DNA of 64,000 bases, from NCBI GenBank assembly GCA_963922205.1, contig CAWUHX010000146.1, positions 434,001 to 498,000 on the forward strand. The letters run 5' to 3'. This stretch comes from Romanomermis culicivorax (lineage: Eukaryota > Nematoda > Enoplea > Mermithida > Mermithidae). Both the position numbers and the translations under genes were made by a program. Below, piece by piece: positions 45,775 to 58,200 of the stretch. Under the pieces are notes generated by a model, which was given only the letters and a program-made list of their open reading frames with translations, had not been told where the DNA came from and ran no database searches. Numbering within the stretch: position 1 is the first letter of the stretch; each line of letters starts with the position of its first letter.

Positions 45775-46205
45775 TGTGCGCAAATAAACTTGAAATAAAA
45801 AAAATTTAAATTAAAAAAAAAATTTAGTTTTAAACGAATTTTTGAATAAATTTTTTTATCAATTAAATTTAAAAAAAAATTTTTAATCATATTGAATTTT
45901 TTAAATTTTTTGTTTTTCAAATTTTTTTAGAATATTTAAATTTTTTTAAAAATATCAAATTTTTTTTAAATTAATTTAATTTTTTACGTTTTTTAAAATT
46001 ATAAATTAAATTAAATTAAAAAAATTTTTGAATCAGACTAGATTTTTTTATTTTTCTAAATTTATTAATTAAAACGAAATTAATAATTTTAAAAACAAAT
46101 TTGTACAATTGTGCGATTAAATTTTTATTTTATTAATTTTTAGAAATTTAGATTAATTTTTTAAAATTAACAAAATAAATTTGATTTTTAAATTAAAAAA
46201 TTAAG
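45775..46205. repeat. Extreme AT-rich block (AAATTT-type)
   Basis: About 430 bp almost purely of A and T in AATTTAAA/TTTTTAAA words, with only a few scattered G or C bases. Confidence 0.9.
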
Positions 46206-46450
46206 CTGACCAAAATCCAGGGGTTCCTCGAGTGTTGAGTTTTTTCGGTCTTTTAATTATCCGTCATAACTCTAAAAACTGGGTTCAAAAGCGCCTTTTT
46301 GGTAAACTGACCAAATTTCAGGGGTTCCTCTAGTGTTGAGCTAATGTCAAAATTTTATTCCAAAAAAAAGTAACCCCAAGAAATCGCGGACTCGTTTATA
46401 AAACTCGTAAAAATTGCTGATTCTAGCGCGAAGCGCCGAAAAATTTCGAC
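46203..46450 (+). repeat. Short direct duplication and GGCGC hairpin
   Basis: CTGACCAAAATCCAGGGGTT...AGTGTTGAG at 46204 recurs at 46308 (CTGACCAAATTTCAGGGGTT). The hairpin AGCGCGAAGCGCC is at 46425-46437. Confidence 0.65.
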
Positions 46451-48648
46451 ATTTTTAGTAATTTTAATGAAAAACGGACAATTTTTGACCTGTAGACTAT
46501 CATTTTTACCATTTTATTGGAATTTTCGACGCAGCAGGGAGAGGATACTGGGAGCCGTCGGTTTGGCACTAAATAAGCTAGAAATATGATGGGGTGGACA
46601 GCGAACCGTTTTTAGGGCACTTGTCCCCAACTTACCACACAAAATATACGAGCGGAGAGCAGAAAAATGTTCTATTTTTTTTCTTCCTCTTCGGATTGTA
46701 CTCTAGTATGCTCGAGCAGCCTACGCTTGCCGAAAGAGTACGTTCATACTTAATTCATCCTCGGGGGTATGCTCGCCAGAGTTGCATTCACATTCTGCTC
46801 GAGGAAGGAAGCCATGAAGCGTAGTATTCCTGCATTCTGATTGGCTGCATTTCAGTTATTCTCCTCGAGGACGCCTTTAAAGGTTTGAACGTCTGTGTTT
46901 CAGTCCATGAACGTCACGATGAATTATTTTACATCCATGCATAAAATATGTTCCAAAAGATGTGTAATCATTTGGAATTTGGTACATTGATTTTGGCCTC
47001 CCTGGAGCTATCAAGTGAACTTTGGGCAACGTTTTCTACACCATTCTGTGTCAACGGTTTCGAGATCAAATTGTGCTAATCAAATGGCAACAGACGTTAT
47101 TCAACATTTGGTTCAGCCAACAATTATCTAAACTTTATTGATATAAGTCGCAAATAAGTGGTGAAACGAAAAACTGGAAGGCGAAAAGCATTGATGAGAT
47201 TAAAAATCAAGCAAATCTCGAAGAAATTTTTCGTTTGCACAATTTATCGCGATTATTTCATAAAGATCAACTGGTTTTTTTAACCGTATTTCCTCAGTGC
47301 ATAATTATTTCTCTGTTTTTCGGACGTACGAGAAATTTGAGCAGAAGTAGAACATTTAAACCTTCGAGTTTCTCGTGATTTCCATCATCTAAATAGGCAC
47401 CTGCAACAACTGCATTTTGAAATAGGTATTGCTTGTAGGATAAATGTTCAACGGTGGCACTCCGTTTCTGTTGTTACATCATGAAGCAAGGAGCACAAAA
47501 ACGTTATAGATAGTATTATTCCACTATGCCAAATTCGTTTCGCTAACATAAGTCACTGAGTCATTCCACAGTTCCAGATTCTTTTCATGCGTAAAAGTCT
47601 CTGAATCCTGAATTTTTTCATTTGTGTTGTTGAACGTGAGCAAAGTATAATCTTGAACTTACTATATGGCGAAAAATGGATTAATCGTGTATATTTATTA
47701 TAAATTAATCTATCCTCGCTGGATTCCATCATTGCATTTTTAATTATAATTTTAACGTGTAGTATGGAAGGTGGATTCATTCCAACAAACGTGGAAATTC
47801 GGCGTACGATATCTTTCCGATCATATGAAGTTATTAGCTACCATTATGTTCTGTGAAGTACTACTGCATCATGAAGTTAGTCAGCTTACCATGTTTTGCA
47901 TGTCAGCAAGCGGTAAAGTTCAAAAATTAGGTACCGAATGTACGGGTTTTAATGAATTCTGCGTCATGGTGTAAAGCTTATGTCAAATTTCAAACCCCGA
48001 TGACTCTTTTCTCAGGAAGACTTTTTGCTTGGCAAATTCCAGCTCGTTTAATATATTTTTTGTATTTGTAGAAAAAATCAGTAAGTGGTGGATTCTCTTT
48101 CACTGCACACCGCATACATAATATGATTCACGTAACACATTCTCAAAGGGCACTTATCATTCACATTATATTTTGCAAAACTAGTCATTATTGTCGTCCC
48201 TGAAAATTTTTCTCCGCTGACAAAACTTCATTTTTTCTACTTTATATGCGTTTTTCTTTAACTGCTACACAAGTTTTGTATTTTCTTCATTTTTTGCGGT
48301 AATCGGTTAGTTTACCATTCGGACGCACAAACTTTCTACTCTGCTCGAAGAATGTATACGTTCATTTTTAAATCCGGTTTTTACGGGAGATGAAAAGTTG
48401 GTTAACTCCTCCTTTCCAGGGTACCCTTGGGTACGCAAAAAGTGTTATGGAGAAATCTCCGCTACTGTATAATGTACTAATAACGTGGTTTTGATAGGAA
48501 CTCTGAAATATTTGATATAATTTATATGTCTCATTCATTGGTGTGGCACTCGGGGAATGCGCAAGATTTTGAGTCATGATTTTTGTGGCTGAAATAAATG
48601 ACACTAAAAGCTGAGAATCTTCTTTCGTAGAATTCTTAGTTTTCTCAA
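46451..48648. other. No supported gene
   Basis: Open frames are short. One possible exon start is ATG 47764 (MEGGFIPTNVEIRRT..., with a GT inside TTCTGTGAAG as a weak donor), but I cannot link it to anything. Confidence 0.4.
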
Positions 48649-49240
48649 ATGGCTCACGATAGCGAAATGAAATTCTACTGCAACTTGGTTACTAGCATTT
48701 TGCAGTACGTGAGTATTACATTATACTACTCGCTTTCAATATTTCAGTATTTGTAAGAACAATAGATTGTATTTCATTCATGATTTTTATACTACTTTTA
48801 GGCGCCGGTAAGGATTGGCTGATTTTTAATATTGATTGCTATTGGTCAGCCTTATCGATACTTTTGCGCCTGAAAATCTTTCTTCTCCTGCGGGTTCTAC
48901 ATACATCCAAAACTACTGTTTATCATTGGTCGATATTTTCACAATAACTATGAAGCTAGGCTTCTATGCCTTGCTTTTTGCGTTCAATCAATTTTCGGAA
49001 GGTGAGTTGCGTTGTTTTGCATATTTTTTTCTGTGTTCTGCATCACAAAGTTTCTTAATCAATTTTAATTGATAAATTAATCGAGTATCTTTCATTTTAA
49101 ATGTTCTAATTAAAATTTTATGCATACTTTTAGTGGTCCACCAGCGCATACATTTCTTCTCTGTCCTTGTAACCAACTTTACCATTTTCGAAAAATTTTC
49201 CAAAATTTCCATTTGCAATACTCTATTGAACCATTGCTGA
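48649..49240 (+). CDS. Candidate three-exon gene, 120 aa, unknown family
   Basis: Exons 48649-48752, 48850-49001 and 49134-49240. ATG 48649 begins MAHDSEMKFYCNLVTSILQY. The donor TATTT|GTAAGA (phase 2) joins acceptor TTGGTCAG to LIDTFAPENLSSPAGST and MKLGFYALLFAFNQFSE. The donor AAG|GTGAGT (phase 1) joins acceptor ACTTTTAG to VVHQRIHFFSVLVTNF, ending in TGA. The three exons total 363 nt, an exact multiple of three, and both introns (97 and 132 bp) have good GT/AG signals. The protein has several hydrophobic stretches and no motif I recognise. The phase agreement is the only support; chance is possible in AT-rich sequence. A first donor at 48709 (TAC|GTGAGT) is also well formed, but using it would break the phase. 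Confidence 0.4.
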
Positions 49241-49694
49241 AAGGACGACATGCGCGCCTGTACAAAATAGGCATTTTTCCTGCAAATATTAACAATATAA
49301 TGTCCTTATTTTTGTTTATTAAGAGATGAAATTTTCATGATAAGAGACGTCTTGATTGTATAGTTGTATTTGTGGCAATGACGATAAAATTATGCAAAAT
49401 TGCGTGGATAATAACAAAGATGGACAGAACATTTTGGCACGAACTCTTTCTCGTTACTCACTCGATATTTTATTTTTTGAAGTCCGCCAAGACACCTAAT
49501 TTTTTCGTTCATTTTATTTTTTATTTTCATGTTTTTGTTTTTCTCTTTGCTTTATATCTTATTCCGTTTCATTTTCAGAATTCGGATAATACTTCAGGTG
49601 ATTAAATTAATTTACAACACACGAAGCAAAATCTCATAATATCTTAATTTGAAGCGCCATTTAGGGAAACATTGTAATCAGATAGAAAATAAAA
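49241..49694. other. No gene recognised
   Basis: AT-rich 3' flank of the candidate gene. No clear AATAAA close to its stop. Confidence 0.4.
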
Positions 49695-50004
49695 CATAAC
49701 ATGTAACCGAGTCCGATGATCTGTTGGGTCTGCCGGTCTTTTATGGGTTGAGTCATATGTTGTCTGAACTTTAGACGATTCATAATGAAAAATGTTTAGA
49801 ATTTCCTCAGAAAGGTTCTTGTGGTTTATCGATATGAATCAGCATTTAAAAAATTATTGCGCCAAAAAATTGATATTTTCGGCATTGTTTTGTTCGAGAA
49901 TGACAATTTTCTGCTGAAAAATTTATCCTGCCCCTGAGATAGCCATATGGTTGGAAAATCTTTTGAAGGATTACTATGGTATTTTCTTGCCAATTACATG
50001 TTCG
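49695..50004. mobile_element. CATACATGTAA-family MITE, diverged
   Basis: Starts ACATGTAACCGAGTCCGATG and ends CCAATTACATGTTCG. The interior TTGTTCGAGAATGACAATTTT and AGCCATATGG match 38046-38409. No clear target duplication. Confidence 0.6.
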
Positions 50005-51329
50005 TCGTAATTCACATCCCTCAGACTTTTATGCAGGTCTGAAACGTCCATGTTTGATTTGTTTATGCAATCTTCTTTCATCTAAAGTATTTGCATCATT
50101 CTTGTAGACGTAAGAATCTTTGATTGAACAATCTTATGCATACGGCAGTGAAATTGATTTTTCTCGTACTGACCATACCGGAAAAAAACTGGTCCATTTA
50201 GAATCGGGCTATAAATTTTCGTATTACCATAAATTCCATTCTCGGTTTTTGTTCTTGCTTTTTGGAGAATAGAAATCATTTTATATATACTTTGTTCGTA
50301 ATTTAATGACAAGTTTGTCGTTTTTTTCCCAAGAATTTAATTGAAAAATATCCTTCGACTAGATTTTTTTCATCGTTCAAAAATGGCAGATAGGGAAACA
50401 GAATGAAAACCTAAAATTAATCATCGATTCCCATCCAATACGAAATTTTTGTTGACCAACCAAAATGGATTTTTCTAGTTTTTTGGGGCAATGATATCAA
50501 TTTTCGATATTTTTTGCCCAAGGACGAATAATTTTTTAAAGAGAAGAAAAATTTTCATAATGAAAAGTGAATACGTAGTACAGGGCGTAATGTGAAATTA
50601 TTGCTTCCAATCTTTGTACGGTTTTGCTACTACTGTACTTATCGAAAAATCTATCTCACACATTGGAGTTCAATGAACTCATTGAACCGAATAATAAAAT
50701 TGACACCTTTATTCCGGTCAATTTTAGAACGAAAATGAGCTCAGATTTGTTCAAAGAGTGAGAAAGTTTGTAGTTTTCGACGAATAATTGAATGACCTTA
50801 TCGAATCTCTTTTATAAGGGATTCGCGTGCCTCAAAGCAAGTTTGCATGCATAAATTAACAGCAAATCATTATCAAACATAAATTAGACATGAAAATTTT
50901 CCGGTACGTCCGTCTTGTGTTAACTAAATTAATCTTTTTCGACAAAGTTTGTCTCCTGCCTCTCAATTTTTTGATTTTGAGTGTACAAGAAGAACAATTT
51001 TCTCTGAATTTGTCGATTTTTTTCATTGATAAACGTACGCAACCGCGTTTTTCTGCGATTAGCAATCGACACTACAAGTTGAGAAATAAAATCTTGGCAT
51101 ACGATGTAGGTTAATCATTTGTTTACGGATTTATTTTATATTGCAAGGCTTATACATATAACAATGTATAAAATGTTAATGTTAATGTTATAAAATGTTA
51201 ACGTAAATGTATATAACATTATACATTAAAATATATGTGGTATTAATCAGTGTTGGATTTGAAAAATGACTATGATAGCTGATATGCGTTTCTCACATTT
51301 TAAGTAAAGCAAATCAAATGGTTAAAAAG
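50005..51329. other. No gene recognised
   Basis: AT-rich. A small tandem ATGTTAATGTTA/TATAAAATGTTAA run lies at 51160-51220. Other open frames lack family or splice support. Confidence 0.45.
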
Positions 51330-51771
51330 CATACCTGGAATGGAGCCCCGAGGTTTGGAGAAGGTCCGGCGACCTTTTTTTGGGGGGGGGGCCCGGGAGT
51401 TACCGATTCCCCAAAATTTTAGGGGTTGGGTCCCCGAAGATAGAAAAATTAGATTTTTTTACCACTCCGAAAAATTTTTTTTTTGTAATTTTTGTAATTT
51501 TTGTCTAGAAAACCGTAAAAAATGTACTTATAGTGCGAGGTGCCAAGAAAAATGACATTTTTGACAATTTTTTGTTCAAAAATTGGTATTTTTCATCAAA
51601 CAATTTCCCTTTTAAGTATTCTTATGATCTTTTTGGCCATTTTTGACATATGGTCAGCCATTGGATTGGAAAATTCTGTTGGGACGGATCGTCATATGTT
51701 GGGACGGAGTCATATGGCCGACGACTTCTGATGGGATGTTCCAATGGCACTTCCCCCCAATTACATCTATG
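51330..51771. mobile_element. CATACATGTAA-family MITE
   Basis: Ends CATACCTGGAATGGAGCCCC and reverse complement CATAGATGTAATTGG. Duplication TTAAAAAG/TTAAAAAA. The left TIR is closer to that of the poly-G MITEs (CATACCTG) and so links the two families. Degenerate hairpin at about 51535 (AGTGCGAGGTGCC). Confidence 0.8.
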
Positions 51772-52806
51772 TTAAAAAATCGAAGGTTGTATTTGAAAAT
51801 AACTACATACGTATGACAGCAAGATGAAAAAACATGAGTTGAGTTCGTGTTAATCAAAATTAGCACAGGGGACTGATGGAAAAAACATCATTTCCTCATT
51901 CATGATTTTGCCGTGTAACGTGTTGTATATATTTGAAAACCTAAGTCAAGATTTTAGAATATTTTGGCTAACTGATAACCGCCTTTTTTCCAAAACGAAA
52001 CCGAAATCGTGAAATTAAAAACAGGAAAACTGCAACCGACGCCTAGATTTTTGAGGTTGCTTCAATTTTAGCTATTTCATTCATGTAAGTTTTCTCAAAG
52101 GACTTTCTCCAATTCTGAATGGAGTTCGCATTTGCACTCTCAGTCGACACTTGCATGTTTGAAAATTCTGTCTTTTGCTTCCTGAATAATCGCTTCTGAT
52201 CAGACTTCTGAGAAATACCCGTGACTGAATAAATTAAGTCTCATTTCTGATTTCTGTTCATTGAATCACTGAAAATTTTACGTCTTCCGTGGAATTGCAT
52301 TGAAGTCTGTATGCATCACGATTTGATTCCTAAACCACGTTCCTTCAGAGCTTAGCTTGTAAGTAGCTTTATACAAGGACGCTATAGTTTCAATTTTCGC
52401 ATAAAATCACTCTGTGGTATATAGAAAAATTTAAATGAGATCTCATCGTTAGCCGAGTAAATTGTTTAAAAAAAACTTTCTTGTTTTCGAAGAATGGGGA
52501 AGCTTTTTACTGTTCAGTTGAAAAGATTTGCAAAAATGTACAATTGACAAGTATCTATCTGTAAGTATTCCACTTTTTGATCAAATTTCAGTTAAACCTC
52601 ATGATTCTTAAACCTAAGAAAGTGAAAGGTACGGTAAGAAACGGCTTTATTTGTATATTTTCTCGTGTAAATGATACAATGCCGAAAATTTGAAGGCTTT
52701 TCAGATAGTACCGAAGCTCCGGCGTCTGAGATGGGTCGTCAGGCGACCGGGATGGGTAGTCAGGCGACCTTTTAATGAGTGGAGTCGAAAAAATGACATT
52801 TTTGAC
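51772..52806. other. No gene recognised
   Basis: AT-rich spacer, with a short direct repeat GATGGGT(C/A)GTCAGGCGACC at 52729-52768. No coding evidence. Confidence 0.45.
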
Positions 52807-53811
52807 CAGTGTTTTTTTGCCGGGGGCAAATGGAAATTTTTGGGGGCAAACGAAATTGAGATAGTCATTTGTAAATGTACAAACGGCTCTTTCCCCATTC
52901 AGGAAAGAAAATTTTGGGGATGAGGTACAGAAAATATGCATTCTGGTGCACTTTAGAAGTTCATAATCCCAGAGTTTCCCGGCGGCGCGAACTTTAATAA
53001 TCATTCCTGGCTCAGACGCGGCTTTTAGAATGCCTACCTCCACCTATCATTTAATGCATAATAGTTTTCATCATCTCAAACGTATTATCTCATGTTTTAA
53101 TTGGTAATCTTCAATATTTTATCTTGATATTTAATGAAGATTCGCAGTTTTTTCTTGAAACATTTTTTGAGAAAGATCAATACGTCAGGTCTGTAAACTT
53201 TTTGAAGCGATTATTCCTTTCTCAACGTAAAATCAATTCTCAAGCTTCATGGAAGTAGTTTGCGGAAATTTCTAGTCTTCCACTCCTATCTTTTCGGCAA
53301 AGTTCATGAGAGTTAACGAATAAATTACTGGTTTTAAAATCAAATAATAAAATTCTGAAAATTACGACTTATCACACAAAATTCGAATCTAATTCTTAAA
53401 ATAAACGTTTGGAAAATGGATTTTCCAGCGTCGCCGAATTTCTATAATACTCAAAAAATTTTTCCGGCGCTTCGCGCTGGAAAGATTAACATCTTTTTTG
53501 GGCTTTCACTTGTCATCATAGAGGACTTGACCATCGTTTTATCATCTAATGCAAATTCATTATGTTATTGAATAGTTTTCTAGAAAATTTGTATATTAGA
53601 CTTGAAACTCGAAAATTTCAATTTTTTGCTCAATTTTAATGAGTTTTTTTTAGTCATGAAAAAAATTTGAAAATTACACTGATTTCGTTATTGGTCCTTG
53701 GCCATGACCTAGAGGAATACAGTTTACTTATTTATACCTATTTTTTGTATTGTACAAATTTTACGAATGAAATATTGGCTGCCGTTTGTACATGTGCAAA
53801 CGGATCATGTA
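52807..53811 (-). mobile_element. Non-autonomous hAT-like element, relative of 20145-21194, cut by the LTR
   Basis: Begins CAGTGTTTTTTTGCCGGGGG (reverse of the right end at 21194) and proceeds through the same interior in reverse order to GTTTGTACATGTGCAAACGG near 53800. At 53811 the homology stops just short of the expected terminal (GTACAAAAAAAACCTG), where the LTR begins. Hairpin CCGGCGCTTCGCGCTGG at 53464-53480. Confidence 0.75.
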
Positions 53812-54195
53812 TGAAAGATAATGGTGAGGTGAGCAGGTCGGTGGAGAGAGGAGTACAAGATTGGACCACAGTTGGGCACGGGGGTCGGTAAGCAGGGACG
53901 AAAATACGGGAATGACCAATAATAGATAATAATAAAGTATAAACGATGAAGACCACCCAGAATGCCTGTTGTGGCCAGAGACGACGTGTTTTTCTCGATT
54001 TTATTCTAACTAAAAAAACAACAAGAAAAAAACACAAATCGCCCTGATGGCCGCAACAACAGATTTATGCCAAAATATTTGTACAAGTTTTTATATTATA
54101 TTTACGAATGTGTTTTTATTTATTTATTGTTTACTGTAATTACAAAAATGGAGAATAAGTGATAATACCGGTTTAGCTCAGTGTGGTATACTACA
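53812..54195 (-). repeat. 3' LTR, about 384 bp
   Basis: In element orientation it begins TGTAGTATACCACACTGAG directly after a polypurine tract and ends TTATCTTTCA, giving TG...CA ends. It contains AATAAATAAATAAA and AATAAAATC, either of which can serve as a poly(A) signal. The outer limit is inferred from where the interrupted hAT-like element stops. The 5' LTR needed to prove it is not in the window. Confidence 0.7.
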
Positions 54196-54212
54196 CCCCT
54201 CCCCCCTGGGGG
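54196..54212 (-). promoter_or_regulatory. Polypurine tract (plus-strand primer)
   Basis: Reverse strand CCCCCAGGGGGGAGGGG abuts the TG of the LTR. This is the usual priming site for plus-strand synthesis of LTR elements. Confidence 0.75.
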
Positions 54213-54402
54213 AAACAAAATGTGACTAAGGCAGAAGGGAGGAAGAAAAATAAGGATGGAGGTTGAGGAAAAGGAGAAGGAAGGAGGAGGAGGTGGAATC
54301 GGATTCAGAGGGGATGTCACAAGGACGGATAAAAAATGGACTTCGGGGAGTCACCAGATGCCAAATACTTAGGCCATGATGACCCCCCGGGACTCATCAC
54401 CA

Positions 54403-55036
54403 CTACGCAGTGACCCCAAAGGCCAGCCACCCTACGGGCTGCTGGGAGCCCCTGAGTTTGGGCAGAAATAAGAAATGGGAAATGAAGAAAAGATTTGTTT
54501 TTGAAAAAGGGAGAATTAATTTGGAAATGTGGTTACCTGGGGACCTCTTAGAAATCCTAAACCGATGCATTTGGCTGGAAAAAGTACGTAAACAATTTAG
54601 AAGGATACTCCTTCCTACACATTCAATATTAATTAATTTTTGAAATTTAAATATTAAGTTTGAAAAAGAGTGAAAATTGTGAAATGATAATTTTTGAAAA
54701 TACAAAAAAACAAAACAACCAATGAAATTAAACATACACCTTTGGCATCTGCGGCCGTTGCATAACGACAACCCAGATTTCGTCGAAATCGAAACATTCT
54801 AAAACAACATTTGAAAATTCAAATTTAAAAATTCGAATACACCCGTTGGTGCGAAATATAAAGCATCATGGCCCCACGAGTTGGCCTAATCGGCCTCATC
54901 ATCAAAATAAGCATATATTGTCACGTGGCCCGAATGAACCAATACATTAAAAAATTGTTTGGCTGGTGAAAAGTATAGGCCAACAAATCGACCGTGGCGA
55001 TTTCGTTGGTGGTAAAGCATTGACAAGGCACTGGTG
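54403..55036 (-). CDS. Candidate spliced 3' exons of the retrotransposon accessory gene
   Basis: On the reverse strand, an open stretch (MLYHQRNRHGRFVGLYFS..., VHSGHVTIYAYFDDEAD) contains one TAG and ends at donor CGG|GTGTAT (54843). Acceptor TTTTAG (54799) leads to ECFDFDEIWVVVMQRPQMPK, whose phase fits, then donor AAG|GTGTAT (54740). A 20-nt exon (54537-54556, one TAA) and an exon 54451-54403 (GSQQPVGWLAFGVTA, TAG) follow with consistent phase and good signals (CAG|GTAACC, AACTCAG|G). The link to the long frame ending at 55274 is not shown. An alternative acceptor (TTTTTCCAG, 54573) would change the frame. Confidence 0.35.
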
Positions 55037-55273
55037 CGCAGAGAATATCCAGAATAACCCCGATCATGTTTTTGGGGAGAAAGTGAACAATACTAATAGT
55101 TGCACAGGCAAGGAATGTAGTATTGAGAGATCCTATGACTTCCGATCTGAAAAACTGGACAAGGCCAGGCGAGAGAAGAAATCGCATACAACATCACAAA
55201 GATTAATAATATGAAAATTAATATATTTTTTTTGTGATTTATATCACATATCAATAGTGGCGGTGGCGATCGA

Positions 55274-58200
55274 CTACTGCACAGGTAGCCACGAAGAAAC
55301 AGTGACTTTAATTTGCAGCCGCGGCAGTGAGGGTGGTTGATGGCACTCTGGTTGGTTAGGGGGCAGAGTAGTTGTATCTTGGGGTTTAAAATTGCTCCCC
55401 AGTCCACTAACAACTGGCGGATTTGTAGATTTTTGTGGCAAAATTTCTTTATCACATTCGGCGATGGCGGTGGCTATTCTTTGACATTCGCCTTGATGCA
55501 TAGTTTGCATTTGTTCCATGGCCTCCCTCAATTCTGGATTTTTGCCCTGCTGGGCCACTGATCTCAAATAATTAGGCATAAAATGTTCAGTGCGCTGGTA
55601 ATTGGACCAAATTTTTTGTACAGTACAGGCGGCATGGGCAACTTTGTGCAATAATAATGCAGTCAAAAGATTTGTTCCCGTTAAAGCAGAAGCCGGCGAC
55701 CATTCTCAAAACCAGTTATAGACAAAAGGTTCCATTTGTAACCAAAGTTCGCTGGTTAATCGCTGCGTAGAGTAATTTCTGTAGCTTCCAAATGTGCTGT
55801 GTTGTGTTTGCATCACTTCGAATTGGTAATTATTCATATTGTAGATTTGAATTACGGCCTGCTGAATCTCGGCTAACTGATCATTGGACAATGGTAACAT
55901 TACAGCAGCCAAGAATTGTTGAACTGCTGGCATATCCAAAGATGTAGGGCCCTCTCGTTGGTCATAGAGGCGGACCAGAATTGCGTGGTCTCGCATTTCT
56001 TCTTCGGCATCTTTCTGTGCCTGTGCACTCGTTCCAGGCTTTTGTATGAGCAACAACTGTTGGTCAATTTGGGCTTTTCTGGCTTTGGCCTCTTCATATT
56101 TCTTTTTGCAGCATTTTTGGGTCCTTTCAGTGTTCATCTGAGTTCCTGCACTGGTTTGAAATTGTACAGGAGCTGGCAGTAGCGAGGGAACTTTTGCGGC
56201 TGGCGGTATAATACTAGAGTCCGAAGCAGACAGAGTCTGTGACGGCGGGGCCTGAATAGCAGGCTGCCCTTGCATAGGTGGAGGGTTAGCTAACATAACT
56301 GGCAAGTTTACTCATACTAGTTCCAATAATCATATTTCTTCCTGGTGTTGGAAATCCATCACACATTGTTGACAATTGAGGGGAGGCGTTCGCGGTCGAT
56401 ACTGCGGAATTGGTTGAACAATTTGTGAAGTTGGAGGGGTACAGTGTACTGGCATCCAAACACCTGTGGGGGCTGGCCGCAGTTGGGACAGTTGAAAAGG
56501 CTGCGTGGCTGTTGACAAAATAGAAACAGTGGGTGAAGTTTGGTGAGGAGTAGTGGAACAAACATTCCCAAAGCTCACAGCCATTATCATATTACGTTCA
56601 ATTTCCTTTAGAGAGGATTTGGCTATTGTCCTTTGAATTTGAGGATGATTTATTCGCGGCGGTCTTGATTTGGTGGCTATTTCTTCATCTGAAATAGAGG
56701 AGACTTCATCTTCTATTTCTACCACATAATCACTCTCTTCACTTTCTTCGACTCTTGCTGTTCGTTGTGAAATGCTAGCTGCTTTGGGAGGCGGTGGTGT
56801 TTTCTCCATGATAACCATAGCAGGATTTTCCGTTCAGTCATTTTCTTTAGTCCCTTCCAGCTTTGCCTGTGTGAGTGTAATTTTTTTTTCAGAGGGTTCA
56901 CTGCCAGTTGTGGTGGTCTCTTGACCATACACATCCTGACTGGTGAGCTCAGTGCCTAAAATGTATTCATTTGATGAGGCCAGAGATACAACATTTTCAA
57001 AAAATTGGTCCAATTGCGACTTTGGAGGTATGGAGGGCAACATGGGTGACGTACATTGTTCCAATTGCAACTCCTGTTGCCTCCTGGCACACTTACGCTG
57101 TGCATCTTCTTCGGTTTTTTGATCAGCTTTCAATTGAGTGGCAATATCAATATCTACGTCTGATTACTCCAAATGTACCATTTGCTGAAGATTTTCATCG
57201 CTGGTATAGTTGGTTAAAAGAAAGGGATCATGGAGGCACATACTCTCCCATTTGCAACGCGTTGTCTTAAAGAACCAGCAATCATCTTGATACCATTTAT
57301 CTAAGGTGATATTATCACCTTCGATGCACCTTTTGGCTCTTGTTTCTTCAAAAATTACTGGTACTATGCCAAAGCGATTATACATGTAATCCATAGTTTT
57401 GCTTGAAATGCCGTGGGGTGCATGCATTACAAGGGTTCCCAGGGCTGTATGGTTCCTGTGCTTGGCACTTGGATTTGGACTTTCTCCAGTAATTCGTTTA
57501 ATCACTTTTTCGTCCATTTTTAAATGTTCCAAATACTTCCGAATGTCAGCCTTAATTCGACACCCTTCTTGGATAGTGCTGGGCCAAAAATAGTATAAAA
57601 TTGGGCTGATATCATTTGCAATTCGATTAGAGTTTGACTGATTGGCTGAATCAAATAATTATAGGAAAAGATTGAAATGCTGCAAATGGATATCGCCAGT
57701 AAATGTTGCTGGTTTGTGTAGAGGGTCATTGCGCATGAAACAGGGCCCATATGGCGTTCAGGCCACTACGGGTTGGAGGTCTGACAGATCTGAAGACAAA
57801 TAACCACCCAATGCTTTATATTCTTCAATTAAAGCCGGATCGGTTTCTGTTCATCTTTGCATTTCGTCAATGAGGGCATATTGTTCATCTTCCTCTTCTT
57901 CCAGCTGTTGTTTTGTCTTTTTCGGATTTCGGATGGAAGGCTTTGGCTTATCAGCTCGATTTATTACTACATGGTTTCTAAATTTCACCGGGAAGGGATT
58001 GACATGCAGAACAATATCATGATTAATTTTGCGGTAAGAGCAATGAGAGCCTGCCGTTTCTTGATCAACATGGCAAATAAAACGCTTGATGGACTCTTGC
58101 CACATATAGAAGGTGGCCCCAAATGAAAATGGGAGTTTGGTGGCTGGCACTTTATACATATCCACATCAGTATCAAGGACGGGCGTAGCAGACAAATGTT

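Noticed and set aside
54165-54195. tRNA-like A box (TTTAGCTCAGTGTGGTA) in the LTR
   Set aside because: No B box or cloverleaf within the next 80 bases on either strand.
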